Source: Meishania litoralis (GTDB taxonomy: Bacteria; Bacteroidota; Bacteroidia; Flavobacteriales; Flavobacteriaceae). Taken from it: a DNA stretch of 64,000 bases. The DNA lies in NCBI RefSeq assembly GCF_042611095.1, contig NZ_JBHFPV010000002.1, positions 62,001 to 126,000 on the forward strand, written 5' to 3'. Below, in pieces: positions 54,130 through 62,453 of this stretch. Each line of letters opens with the position of its first letter. The first letter of the stretch is position 1. The translations under genes were made by a program, and so were the position numbers. The notes under the pieces were generated by a model. The model ran no database searches, had not been told where the DNA came from, and saw nothing but the letters and a program-made list of their open reading frames with translations.

Positions 54130-55302
54130 ATGAATAAGGAAAACCAAGGTCTGAATACAATTTGTACTCATGTCGGTGAACTGGAGGATAAGCAATTTAG
54201 GGGTGCCATATCACCGCTGTACATGGGTTCGTCTTATGCTTTTCAGGATGTAGATGTCAAAAGATACCCCAGATATTTCAACACCCCGAACCAGGAGGCG
54301 TTGTCAAAGAAGATCGCCGCCCTGGAAAATACTGAATCGGCCATGATCTTTGGAAGCGGTATGGCGGCCATCAGCACTGCGGTATTGGCCTTTCTTCGAG
54401 CCGGGGACCATATAGTATTGCAAGGGGATATTTATGGGGGCACTTACAACCTTATCGTTGAACAATTCAATAAATTCGGAATCGAATATTCCTTTACAGG
54501 GGGTCTTAGTGAGACCGATTTTGAAACGCTCATAAAATCGAATACCAAGGTTATTTACGTCGAAACACCTTCGAATCCGCTATTGAAGATTACCGATTTG
54601 AGAATGGTTTCACGACTTGCCAAAAAGCACGGACTTGTTTCAATGATCGATAACACCTTTGCGAGTCCCGTAAATCAGCTTCCGGCCAAGTTTGGCATTG
54701 ATGTCATCATACACAGTGCCACAAAATATATGGGAGGTCATTCCGATATTTGCGCAGGCGCGGTAGCCTGCTCTTCCGAACATATGGAACGTATATTCCA
54801 TTTGGCAAAAAATCTTGGGGGAAGCCTCAGCGATTACACGGTATGGTTGTTGGAAAGAAGTATAAAAACCATGGGGGTCCGTGTAAAGGCCCAAAACGAT
54901 AATGCACAAAAAATGGCGGAATATCTTTACGTCCATAAAGATATCAATGCGGTTTACTATCCAGGATTGCCGAGCCATCCTGATCATGAAATTGCAAAGT
55001 CGCAAATGAAGGGCTTTGGGGGAATGATGTCTTTTGAGCTCAATGCAGGACTCGATGCCGAACTATTCCAAAAATCACTCCGATTGATAAAGGCCTCAAT
55101 GAGTTTGGCCGGCGTTGAAAGTACCGTACTTTCCCCGGCACAGACATCGCATGCCCTTTTAGGGGCCGAAGAACGTAAAAATAGGGGTATTTCGGATGGA
55201 CTGATCCGTTTTTCCGTAGGTATCGAAGAACCGGAAGACCTTATTTATGATATCGAACAAGCTTTGATGACCGTTAAATCGGGTCATGTGACCGTACACT
55301 AA
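54130..55302 (+). CDS. PLP-dependent trans-sulfuration enzyme (cystathionine gamma-synthase/lyase type)
   Basis: A 390-residue Cys/Met metabolism PLP enzyme. Motifs: FGSGMAAISTAVLAFLRAGD, YGGTYNLI, and the PLP lysine in HSATKYMGGHSD near residue 200, followed by AQTSHALLGAEERKNRGI. The family includes cystathionine gamma-synthase, gamma-lyase and methionine gamma-lyase; these cannot be told apart by eye. It is 23 bases upstream of bshB1, which points to a role in cysteine supply for bacillithiol (inference). Confidence 0.9.
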   Translation: MNKENQGLNTICTHVGELEDKQFRGAISPLYMGSSYAFQDVDVKRYPRYFNTPNQEALSKKIAALENTESAMIFGSGMAAISTAVLAFLRAGDHIVLQGDIYGGTYNLIVEQFNKFGIEYSFTGGLSETDFETLIKSNTKVIYVETPSNPLLKITDLRMVSRLAKKHGLVSMIDNTFASPVNQLPAKFGIDVIIHSATKYMGGHSDICAGAVACSSEHMERIFHLAKNLGGSLSDYTVWLLERSIKTMGVRVKAQNDNAQKMAEYLYVHKDINAVYYPGLPSHPDHEIAKSQMKGFGGMMSFELNAGLDAELFQKSLRLIKASMSLAGVESTVLSPAQTSHALLGAEERKNRGISDGLIRFSVGIEEPEDLIYDIEQALMTVKSGHVTVH

Positions 55303-55325
55303 AGACAGTGCCTAAATAAGAACAA

Positions 55326-56048
55326 ATGAAACTTGATATATTGGTATTTGGGTCGCATCCCGATGATGCAGAGCTCGGCGCCGGTGCAACGATCGCCAAA
55401 GAAGTGGCGGCAGGCAAAAAAGTAGGGATCATTGATTTGACCCGTGGAGAATTGGGAACAAGAGGAACGGCAGAGATTAGGGATGCCGAAGCAACCGAAG
55501 CCGCAAAGATCCTCGGGGTTTCGCTACGCGAAAACCTTGAATTCGCAGATGGATTTTTTGTCAACGATCGAGATCACCAATTGGCGATAATCAGGATATT
55601 GAGAAAATATAGACCAGAAATTGTATTGTGCAATGCCGTCGAAGATCGCCATATCGACCATGCCAAAGGGAGCAAATTGGTCAGCGATGCCTGCTTTTTG
55701 AGCGGACTAGTGAAGATCGATACCAAATTTGAAGGTGATGATAATTGGCAGGATCCATGGCGCCCCAAACAGGTGTACCATTATATTCAGTGGAAAAACC
55801 TGAAACCCGATTTTGTCGTCGATGTATCGGGCTATATCGAAAAAAAGATTGAAGCTATTCATGCATATTCCTCGCAGTTCTATGACCCGGCGAGTAAAGA
55901 ACCCCAAACGCCGATCAGCAGCAAGAATTTTACCGATAGTGTGGAATACAGGGCCAGGGATTTGGGTAGGCTCATCGGTACTGACCATGCCGAAGGTTTT
56001 ACGGTTGAGAGACCTGTGGCCGTTGCCAGTCTATACCACCTGATCTAG
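55326..56048 (+). CDS. bshB1: Bacillithiol biosynthesis deacetylase BshB1
   Basis: A 240-residue PIG-L-type zinc deacetylase that converts GlcNAc-malate to GlcN-malate in bacillithiol synthesis. Zinc motif GSHPDDAELG (His11, Asp14), LTRGELGTRGT and the later EDRHIDH are the BshB1 pattern; AYSSQFYDP and EYRARDLG complete it. bshA and bshC are not in the window. It converges with the histidine kinase gene, whose stop overlaps its last 4 bases. Confidence 0.93.
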   Translation: MKLDILVFGSHPDDAELGAGATIAKEVAAGKKVGIIDLTRGELGTRGTAEIRDAEATEAAKILGVSLRENLEFADGFFVNDRDHQLAIIRILRKYRPEIVLCNAVEDRHIDHAKGSKLVSDACFLSGLVKIDTKFEGDDNWQDPWRPKQVYHYIQWKNLKPDFVVDVSGYIEKKIEAIHAYSSQFYDPASKEPQTPISSKNFTDSVEYRARDLGRLIGTDHAEGFTVERPVAVASLYHLI

Positions 56049-58132
56049 GCCGTTTTTTGATACTCGTTTTTGGCTTTGGGCAAGGTAAAAAAGAAGGAAG
56101 ACCCTTTTCTTGGAATACTGTCTACCCAAATGGTTCCGTTGTTCTTTTCGACCATTTCTTTACACAATGAAAGCCCAAGACCTGTTCCTTTTTCATTGTT
56201 GGTTCCATATGTAGTGTGATTCGAGTTTTCGGCAAAAATTTTCGCCTGTGTCTCACGATCCATGCCCACACCGGTATCCCTGACATAAATCTCCCAATGA
56301 TTGGTTTTCTCAGAGGCGCCTATTGTGATCATTCCGTTTTCTGGTGTAAACTTTAGGGCATTGCTCATCAAGTTTCTGATAACAATGTCAATTTGATTCC
56401 CGTCGGACCAGGCCAAAGTGTTTGCAGAAACCCGACTTACTATTTTTATGGATTTGTTCGTCGCTATTTCAGATAATAATTTAATGTTGTCGACAACAAG
56501 ATTATCCAATGAAATGACAGCAGGTTTTGTAATCGCGCCGTTCATTTGTGATTGGCCCCAAGACAACAAATTATTGAGAGTAAAAGAAATATGGTCCAAA
56601 TCGGCACCTAATTTCGGTATAAAGCTCAAAAATTCCTTTTGATTGACTTCTCCGTCTTTGTATAACTTCAACAAACCTTGAAAGGCACCGATAGGTCCCC
56701 TGAGATCGTGGCCGATAATGGAGAAAAGTTTGTCTTTAGTGCTGTTCAGCTCCCTTAATTTATGCTCACTTTTTTCAAGTTCTTCTTGATTTGACTTTAG
56801 TTCGATATTCAGCTTTTTTTGAAGGTGCTCATTTCGTCGTATCAAGAAAGTGACCGCCAAAAAAATAATCAGGATGCCAAGAGCGGCGTAAACGTAGTTC
56901 TTTTGTTTCGCCAAAGCCTTCTCGTTTTCAAGAATTAGATCCTGTTTTTGTTTATCATATTTCAGCTTTGTCTTGAACATGGTCAAGCTTTTCTTATTCT
57001 CGTTTCTCGAAAGTGTATCCGATAGGCTCTTATAGAGTTCGTGATAGACAAGGGCCATTTTAAAGTCATTGTGTTTCTTACTTATTCTGTATAGTGTACT
57101 GGCACACTTTTGTGTTCCTTCCTTGAAATTCAGCTTTTGCGAAATATCAAAGGCTCTAAGGGCATAACTTTTTGATATACTATCTTTTTCTTGCCCCAGA
57201 TATGCCTCTGCCATGCCATTATAGAGATCTATCTGCCCCCTTTCATCCTGTAGTTTATTATGCAGCATCTCGCCTTGGCGATACCAAAACAATGCCCATT
57301 TGAATTTTCCTTCTTTGAGATATATTTTTCCTTTTACTTCATATGCAAAGGCTAGCCAATCGGTAACTTCGTTCTTTTCGAAAGCTGAAATACTGGAGTT
57401 GATATTGTACATTGCATATTCAAGTTCGTTCATATCGGCATAAACAGATGCCATATTGCTCATGGTTTCGGCCATTATAACTTCGTCGCCGATTTTAGTA
57501 TTGATCTTTTTAACTTTTTTGTAAAATTCAAGGGCCTGCGTATAGTCTTTTTGAGAAACGTAGAGATTGGCGATGTTCTCATTGATTATCGAGAGCATTT
57601 TAAGATCGTTGATTTCAGCGGCCTTCTCAATACCGAGCAGATATCCGTTCAGTGCTTTGGAGTAATCACCGCTATACGCATATTCACCGGACAGGTCATT
57701 TTGAATGCGTACGGCAAAACTTCTATCATTGATTTCCGTTGCCAATTCATTTGCCTTTTTTAGATATTCAATGGCTTTGGCACTATCTCCATGATCTGAA
57801 AAGTAGTTGCCCAAGATGAAATATGATTTACACTCGCCATGCAAATATTCTACTGACTTGCTGAGTTTTAAAGCTTGTTTTGACAGTAGCAACATACTGT
57901 CTGCATGGTAGAATCGCAGTTCTGATCCAAGGTTCGCCAACAAATTAATATAGGCGGTGTCTTTGACACTGAAATTTTGCTGCTTTTGCAATGTTGCAAT
58001 TTCCTTTCGTAAGCTATCTTTGGCATGTTGGCCCTGAAGAGATGCGAACAATAGAAACACCACTATGAAAAGAGTAGTTTTCTTTTTAGAAAGTTCAATT
58101 GATGGCAAAAAGTAGGTTAGCGCCGGGGTCAT
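56045..58132 (-). CDS. TPR-containing sensor histidine kinase
   Basis: A 695-residue membrane histidine kinase. A signal-like helix (TTLFIVVFLLFASLQG) leads into a periplasmic TPR array (about 40-390, e.g. CKSYFILGNYFSDHGDSAKAI). One membrane helix follows (YVYAALGILIIFLAVTFLI), a coiled coil, then the HisKA motif FSIIGHDLRGPIGAFQGLL with the phospho-His, and the ATPase motifs IRNLMSNALKFT, DTGVGMD and GTGLGLSLCKEM. No response regulator is adjacent. An ATG 18 bases upstream (58150) is possible. Confidence 0.9.
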   Translation of the reverse strand: MTPALTYFLPSIELSKKKTTLFIVVFLLFASLQGQHAKDSLRKEIATLQKQQNFSVKDTAYINLLANLGSELRFYHADSMLLLSKQALKLSKSVEYLHGECKSYFILGNYFSDHGDSAKAIEYLKKANELATEINDRSFAVRIQNDLSGEYAYSGDYSKALNGYLLGIEKAAEINDLKMLSIINENIANLYVSQKDYTQALEFYKKVKKINTKIGDEVIMAETMSNMASVYADMNELEYAMYNINSSISAFEKNEVTDWLAFAYEVKGKIYLKEGKFKWALFWYRQGEMLHNKLQDERGQIDLYNGMAEAYLGQEKDSISKSYALRAFDISQKLNFKEGTQKCASTLYRISKKHNDFKMALVYHELYKSLSDTLSRNENKKSLTMFKTKLKYDKQKQDLILENEKALAKQKNYVYAALGILIIFLAVTFLIRRNEHLQKKLNIELKSNQEELEKSEHKLRELNSTKDKLFSIIGHDLRGPIGAFQGLLKLYKDGEVNQKEFLSFIPKLGADLDHISFTLNNLLSWGQSQMNGAITKPAVISLDNLVVDNIKLLSEIATNKSIKIVSRVSANTLAWSDGNQIDIVIRNLMSNALKFTPENGMITIGASEKTNHWEIYVRDTGVGMDRETQAKIFAENSNHTTYGTNNEKGTGLGLSLCKEMVEKNNGTIWVDSIPRKGSSFFFTLPKAKNEYQKTA

Positions 58133-58332
58133 TGTAATGATAATTATCAAAGAATAAATTTATTCCTACTTGGTCTTAAAATCTAAAATTTGTTGTGAAA
58201 CGCCATTTTTTGTGTGTTTTAACCTGTAAAAACCGTATTTCATCGATGATTCAACGACTTTGTCTGGCTATGTTTCAAAAATCAGGATGATTTATGGTAG
58301 TGTCTCGCAATGGTAAAATTGAATCGGTTTTA

Positions 58333-58365
58333 TTTTGATTGAATACCTAAAAAAAATTACATTTG
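58333..58365 (+). promoter_or_regulatory. tRNA-His promoter
   Basis: TTTTG (58333-58337) is followed after 20 bases by TACATTTG (58358-58365), a perfect Bacteroidota promoter; the tRNA begins 16 bases later. Confidence 0.75.
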
Positions 58366-58381
58366 CCATCGCTTACAAATG

Positions 58382-58455
58382 GTGGTTGTAGCTCAGCTGG
58401 TTAGAGCGCTAGATTGTGGTTCTAGAGGTCGCCGGTTCGAAACCGGTCTTCCACC
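58382..58455 (+). tRNA. tRNA-His (GUG anticodon)
   Basis: Cloverleaf: acceptor GTGGTTG with CTTCCAC, discriminator C at 58455, D-arm GCTC/GAGC, anticodon loop TTGTGGT giving GUG, T-arm GCCGG-TTCGAAA-CCGGT. The template base at 58381 is G, so the extra G-1 of tRNA-His would be encoded. Acceptor pairs 5-68 and 6-67 are both U-U as read. CCA is not encoded. Confidence 0.92.
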
Positions 58456-58470
58456 CATATGTTGGTCAAG

Positions 58471-58502
58471 GTCCTGCCCTGAAAGGCGGGACTTTGTTTT
58501 TT
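58471..58502 (+). terminator. tRNA-His terminator
   Basis: GTCCTGCC and GGCGGGAC (58471-58478, 58485-58492) form an 8-bp stem with one G-U pair and a 6-base loop, followed by TTTGTTTTTT. Confidence 0.85.
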
Positions 58503-58557
58503 CAAGAATGCATAAAGGCCCTTTCAATTTTTGAAAGGGCCTTTATGCATTCTTGAA
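58501..58557. repeat. 27-bp perfect inverted repeat (hairpin)
   Basis: Arms 58501-58527 and 58531-58557 are exact reverse complements of 27 bases around a TTT centre. It fills the space between the tRNA-His terminator and the M28 peptidase stop. Neither strand has a run of T after the stem, so it is not a standard intrinsic terminator. Confidence 0.9.
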
Positions 58558-58566
58558 TCTTACCGG

Positions 58567-60132
58567 TTACTTGGTCGCCTTATCGACTATTACCTTGTTC
58601 GCCCGGTTGGCTACTTCCCAAGCCGTGTAAAATATCAACTGGGTTCGGTTCATTAAAAGGTCGTAGTTGATTTTATCAGGTGTGTCGCCCGGTCTGTGAT
58701 AGTCATCATGGGTACCGTTAAAGTAGAATATTATCGGAATATTGTTCTTGGCAAAATTGTAGTGGTCGCTTCTATAATAGAAACGATTGGGGTCATTTTC
58801 ATCATTGTACGTATAGTCCAACTCGATATTCATGTACTTGTCGTTGATTTCCTCAGAAAGTTCGTGTAGTTCAGTACTTAATTTATCACTGCCGATCAAG
58901 TAGACGTAATTGCGGTCACCTTCGCGTTTTGGATCGATTCGCCCGATCATATCTATATTGAGATTGGCGACCGTTTGAGAGAGCGGAAAAATTGGTTCTA
59001 CATCGGTGTAATATTGAGATCCCAAGAGCCCTTTTTCCTCTCCTGTTACGTGAAGAAACACAACGGATCTTTTAGGGCCATTCCCTTCGTCGGCAGCCTT
59101 TTTAAAAGCTTCGGCGATTTCCAATAACGCAACTGTTCCAGACCCATCATCATCGGCCCCATTGTTGATCTCTCCATTGGCCGAAATGCCAATATGGTCC
59201 AAATGCGATGATATTACCACATATTCGTTGGGTTTTTCGGATCCTTTTAGTACGGCCACCACATTTTCCGACGATACCTCCTCATTCTCACTCGTTAAAT
59301 CAAGTACGATTTTTGCGGCTATTGTCTTAGGGTCATTATCCGTATCAATGGATGTTAAAATTTCCTTGGCCAGCACGCCATTAATGAAAAGGCTGGCCCA
59401 ACTATCGTCACCATCGCTTTTAAGTCCCATCTGGCCACTATCATTATTTTGCATATAATCGTAGTACCCCTTATATCTCGAAAAGTTGGCTTCGTCATAA
59501 TAAATAAAACCCTTTGCTCCTTTATTCTTTGCAAGCTCCATGCGCATGCCCGGAGCTTCTGACATATTGCTCCAAGCTGACTTTTCCTCACTTCCGGACA
59601 ATAGGTAGTTTCCATCATCGCCCATTGGTTCGCCTGCTTTTGCCAAGACCCATTTGCCGTCAACATCGACATCTTTATAATCGGAGTAATCTCCCTCTTC
59701 GATGCCAAATCCTACGAAGACCAGTTCATCAACGTTTCCGGTCGCTTTCGAAAAAGTAAGCATGTTCTCACCTATGGGAAATTCTTTTCCGTTTACGGTC
59801 ATTGTACCGGTTGGCAGGTTTTTGACTTCTAATGGAACATTCTGGAAATAGTCGCCATTCGATTGGGCCGGTGGAATGCCCATTTTTTCATATTCGGATT
59901 TTAAATAGGCGATCGCTTTTTTCTGTCCCGGTTCGCCAGTTTCCCGACCTTCATATTCATCAGATGCATAGGTGTACAAGTGTTCTTTGAGCTCCGCTTC
60001 GGTTATGGTCCCGGCGTATTCAGTCGGGCCAACCATTGGTTTTACTATATCACCGGCCTTTTCGCTGACCGTTTTTTGTGAAGAATTACAGGCCATGGCC
60101 AGTGCTGTCACAACAAGAAATGCTTTTTTCAT
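58567..60132 (-). CDS. M28 family zinc aminopeptidase, lipoprotein, with PA domain
   Basis: A 521-residue lipoprotein (MKKAFLVVTALAMACNSS, Cys15). M28 metal motifs: VVISSHLDHIG, NNGADDDGSGTVALLE, VTGEEKGLLGSQYY (catalytic Glu-Glu), NLNIDMIGR and a late YRSDHYNFAKN. Before the first metal His is a PA-type insert with YKDVDVDGKWVLAKAGEP. It should remove amino acids from peptides in the periplasm or at the surface. It has its own transcript, 110 bases downstream of the AraC gene. Confidence 0.92.
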   Translation of the reverse strand: MKKAFLVVTALAMACNSSQKTVSEKAGDIVKPMVGPTEYAGTITEAELKEHLYTYASDEYEGRETGEPGQKKAIAYLKSEYEKMGIPPAQSNGDYFQNVPLEVKNLPTGTMTVNGKEFPIGENMLTFSKATGNVDELVFVGFGIEEGDYSDYKDVDVDGKWVLAKAGEPMGDDGNYLLSGSEEKSAWSNMSEAPGMRMELAKNKGAKGFIYYDEANFSRYKGYYDYMQNNDSGQMGLKSDGDDSWASLFINGVLAKEILTSIDTDNDPKTIAAKIVLDLTSENEEVSSENVVAVLKGSEKPNEYVVISSHLDHIGISANGEINNGADDDGSGTVALLEIAEAFKKAADEGNGPKRSVVFLHVTGEEKGLLGSQYYTDVEPIFPLSQTVANLNIDMIGRIDPKREGDRNYVYLIGSDKLSTELHELSEEINDKYMNIELDYTYNDENDPNRFYYRSDHYNFAKNNIPIIFYFNGTHDDYHRPGDTPDKINYDLLMNRTQLIFYTAWEVANRANKVIVDKATK

Positions 60133-60242
60133 TTTATCTCGTTAAGGTTTTCAAAATTTACCAAAAGTAGTGAAAACCTGTTGATTTGCGGACCACCGGA
60201 CCGATTATTCCATATTGGACCCAGTGCCCAAAATTAGAATTG

Positions 60243-61109
60243 TTAAAAAGTTGCTGGTGTTCTGACTTTCTTGGCGTATTGGGAAGGTGATAAAGACTTT
60301 GCCTTTTTGAACTTCTTGTTGAAATTCGAAATCGATTGGAAGCCGGAAGCTTCCGAAATTTGGGCGATGGATAGCTTTTCGTGGGTGGATAGCAATTGGC
60401 AGGCATGCTCTAGACGTAGTTCGATCAAAAACTCGAAAAAGGTCTTGTTGGTCCGTTGTTTGAAAAACCGACAAAAGGCCGGAGTCGTCATGTGCACCAT
60501 TGCCGCCACTTGGTTCAAGGTGATTTCTTTGTCAAAATGATTCATGGCGTGGTCGAATACGATTTGGAGTCGGCGCCCTTCAATATTAGAGATATTTTTT
60601 TTTGACGGAACAAAAGATGTCAGCTCCTCTGATCGGGACTGATTGATTTTTTGAATGATCTGTAAAAAGCATAGAAATCTCCCTAATTTATCCACTTTCG
60701 TGAACTTATTCATAATCTTCTGTACCCGTTTCTTTCTTGAGAGAAGTTTTAATCCTTTTGAAGAAATTTCAAAGAACCGATTTATTTCTTCTAGTTCGGG
60801 TATTTTTAAAAAATCGTTTCCAAAGCCTTCCTTACTTACAAACAGGGTAATCATGTGCGATTTGCCCTGATGGGGAACGCTTTGGAATAAATGGGGAATA
60901 TTACTGCCTATTATGAAAATATCTCCGCTGCCAAAGGTTTTGATGCTGTTGGCGACCATCAACTTACCTTCTCCCTGTACTATCAAACTTATCTGTATCT
61001 CGGCATGTTGGTGCAGCTGGTCATAGAAAATATCGACCTTGTCCTCTTGCACGTGCAAGGTATTCTCAAAAGGTTTGGGAATCTTAAAAGGAAGTACTTT
61101 CATATCCAA
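60243..61109 (-). CDS. AraC-family regulator, probable control of the adjacent operon
   Basis: A 288-residue regulator: an N-terminal cupin-like ligand domain (EIQISLIVQGEGKLMV, SGDIFIIGSNIPHLFQ) and a C-terminal pair of helix-turn-helix units (ITLNQVAAMVHMTTPAFCRFF, then LSIAQISEASGFQSISNFNKKF ending SPSQYAKK). It is divergent from the DapA-aldehyde dehydrogenase operon, with 137 bases between, and probably activates it in response to the substrate. Confidence 0.92.
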   Translation of the reverse strand: MDMKVLPFKIPKPFENTLHVQEDKVDIFYDQLHQHAEIQISLIVQGEGKLMVANSIKTFGSGDIFIIGSNIPHLFQSVPHQGKSHMITLFVSKEGFGNDFLKIPELEEINRFFEISSKGLKLLSRKKRVQKIMNKFTKVDKLGRFLCFLQIIQKINQSRSEELTSFVPSKKNISNIEGRRLQIVFDHAMNHFDKEITLNQVAAMVHMTTPAFCRFFKQRTNKTFFEFLIELRLEHACQLLSTHEKLSIAQISEASGFQSISNFNKKFKKAKSLSPSQYAKKVRTPATF

Positions 61110-61155
61110 TACTAAGCAAATATTGTATAATATTTATAAAATTTATTTAAAATAG

Positions 61156-61184
61156 GTTAAAATATTCCCAAAAGGAGTTAAAAT
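61156..61184. promoter_or_regulatory. Direct repeat, possible AraC-type binding sites
   Basis: GTTAAAAT occurs at 61156-61163 and 61177-61184, so the copies are 21 bases apart, two helical turns, as is usual for AraC-family sites. It lies upstream of the -7 element at 61214. The region is AT-rich, so chance is possible. Confidence 0.4.
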
Positions 61185-61213
61185 TGAATTAACCATCCGG
61201 CATGTAATGACTT

Positions 61214-61221
61214 TATTTTTG
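61214..61221 (+). promoter_or_regulatory. -7 element of the DapA-aldehyde dehydrogenase operon
   Basis: TATTTTTG is a perfect -7 element; the ATG follows 25 bases later. The nearest TTG (61184-61186) is 27 bases upstream, too far, which suits an activator-dependent promoter. Confidence 0.5.
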
Positions 61222-61246
61222 CAATTGAAAATAAACTTAAAGAAAG

Positions 61247-62173
61247 ATGAAAGTACAATGGGAGGGCGTCATGCCCGCTGTGACAACAAAGTTTACCGAA
61301 GATGATCGATTAGATCTGGCCATGTTCCGAAAAAACATCGATGCGCAAGTAGATGCAGGGGTTCATGGAATTGTTTTAGGAGGATCGTTGGGAGAGGCAA
61401 GTACCTTGACCCAAGACGAAAAGAACATTTTGGTAAAGGAAACGATCGATATCGTTGAAGGAAAGATTCCCGTAATAATGACGGTTGCCGAACAGGCCAC
61501 AAAAGTCGCTGTCGAAGCCATTAAACATGCAGAGTCTTCGGGTGCCGATGGCTTGATGATATTGCCCCCCATGCGATACAAATCCACGGATTTTGAAACC
61601 GTGGCCTACTTTAAAGAGCTTGCCAAAAGTACTTCATTGCCGATTATGGTCTATAACAACCCAGTCGATTATAAAATAGAGGTAACGGTCGCGATGTTCG
61701 AGCAGCTAATGGAGTTAGATAATATTCAGGCCGTAAAAGAGTCGACACGTGATATAATAAACATCGGGAGGTTACGAAATAGGTTCGGCAATGATCTTAA
61801 GATTTTGACCGGAGTTGATCCTTTGGCTCTTGAAAGTCTATTGATCGGTGCCGATGGATGGGTCGCGGGATTGGTCTGTGCCTTTCCAAGGGAAACCGTT
61901 GCTATTTATGAACTTGCGAAAGCGGGCCGCGCACAAGAAGCGACCGAAATCTATCGTTGGTTCCTTCCTTTGTTGGAGCTTGACATTAGTCCGCAATTGG
62001 TTCAGAACATTAAACTCGCAGAAGTTGCCACCGGCATAGGCACCGAAAATGTTAGGGCCCCGAGACTGCCTTTGCAGGGCAAAGAAAGGGAAAGGGTCTT
62101 GAAGGTTATCGACGATGCGCTTCGAACAAGGCCGACAATGCCCGACTATAAGTCGCTGACGGCGAGTTTGTAG
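61247..62173 (+). CDS. Dihydrodipicolinate synthase-family lyase (probable pyrroline-4-hydroxy-2-carboxylate deaminase)
   Basis: A 308-residue class I aldolase-type barrel. GVHGIVLGGSLGEASTLT is the substrate loop, MVYNNPVDY holds the catalytic Tyr, and IQAVKEST holds the Schiff-base Lys near residue 165. Many members act in lysine synthesis, but this one is beside an aldehyde dehydrogenase and an AraC regulator rather than dap genes. The deaminase of hydroxyproline breakdown, which yields 2-oxoglutarate semialdehyde, is the best fit; a keto-sugar-acid dehydratase is the main alternative. Confidence 0.82.
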   Translation: MKVQWEGVMPAVTTKFTEDDRLDLAMFRKNIDAQVDAGVHGIVLGGSLGEASTLTQDEKNILVKETIDIVEGKIPVIMTVAEQATKVAVEAIKHAESSGADGLMILPPMRYKSTDFETVAYFKELAKSTSLPIMVYNNPVDYKIEVTVAMFEQLMELDNIQAVKESTRDIINIGRLRNRFGNDLKILTGVDPLALESLLIGADGWVAGLVCAFPRETVAIYELAKAGRAQEATEIYRWFLPLLELDISPQLVQNIKLAEVATGIGTENVRAPRLPLQGKERERVLKVIDDALRTRPTMPDYKSLTASL

Positions 62174-62453
62174 TAAATTCGACCTCGCGGATACGACATA
62201 GATAGATTTGCGGTCAATGTAAAAGTACCGCTGAATTGAACTTTTTGGGCAAAATCGGTAAATGAGTGTTTCACCTTTGAAATGAAAATAATTGGATATT
62301 TTTGAGACAGCCCCTGCCGTATTTTAATAATGTTGATTCGATATAGATCGGGGCGGGGTTTTTGAACATATAGGAACGGTTGAAAAACTATGCTATTGAA
62401 ACCAAATATGTTGCGAAAATGTCTGTGCGAAAACTAATAATTCAAGGAATAAA
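62174..62453 (+). other. 280-base gap within the catabolic operon
   Basis: No gene is supported here. An imperfect long-loop stem (62310-62319 with 62349-62358) ends in five T and could terminate or attenuate transcription before the dehydrogenase gene. No strong promoter was found. Confidence 0.3.
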
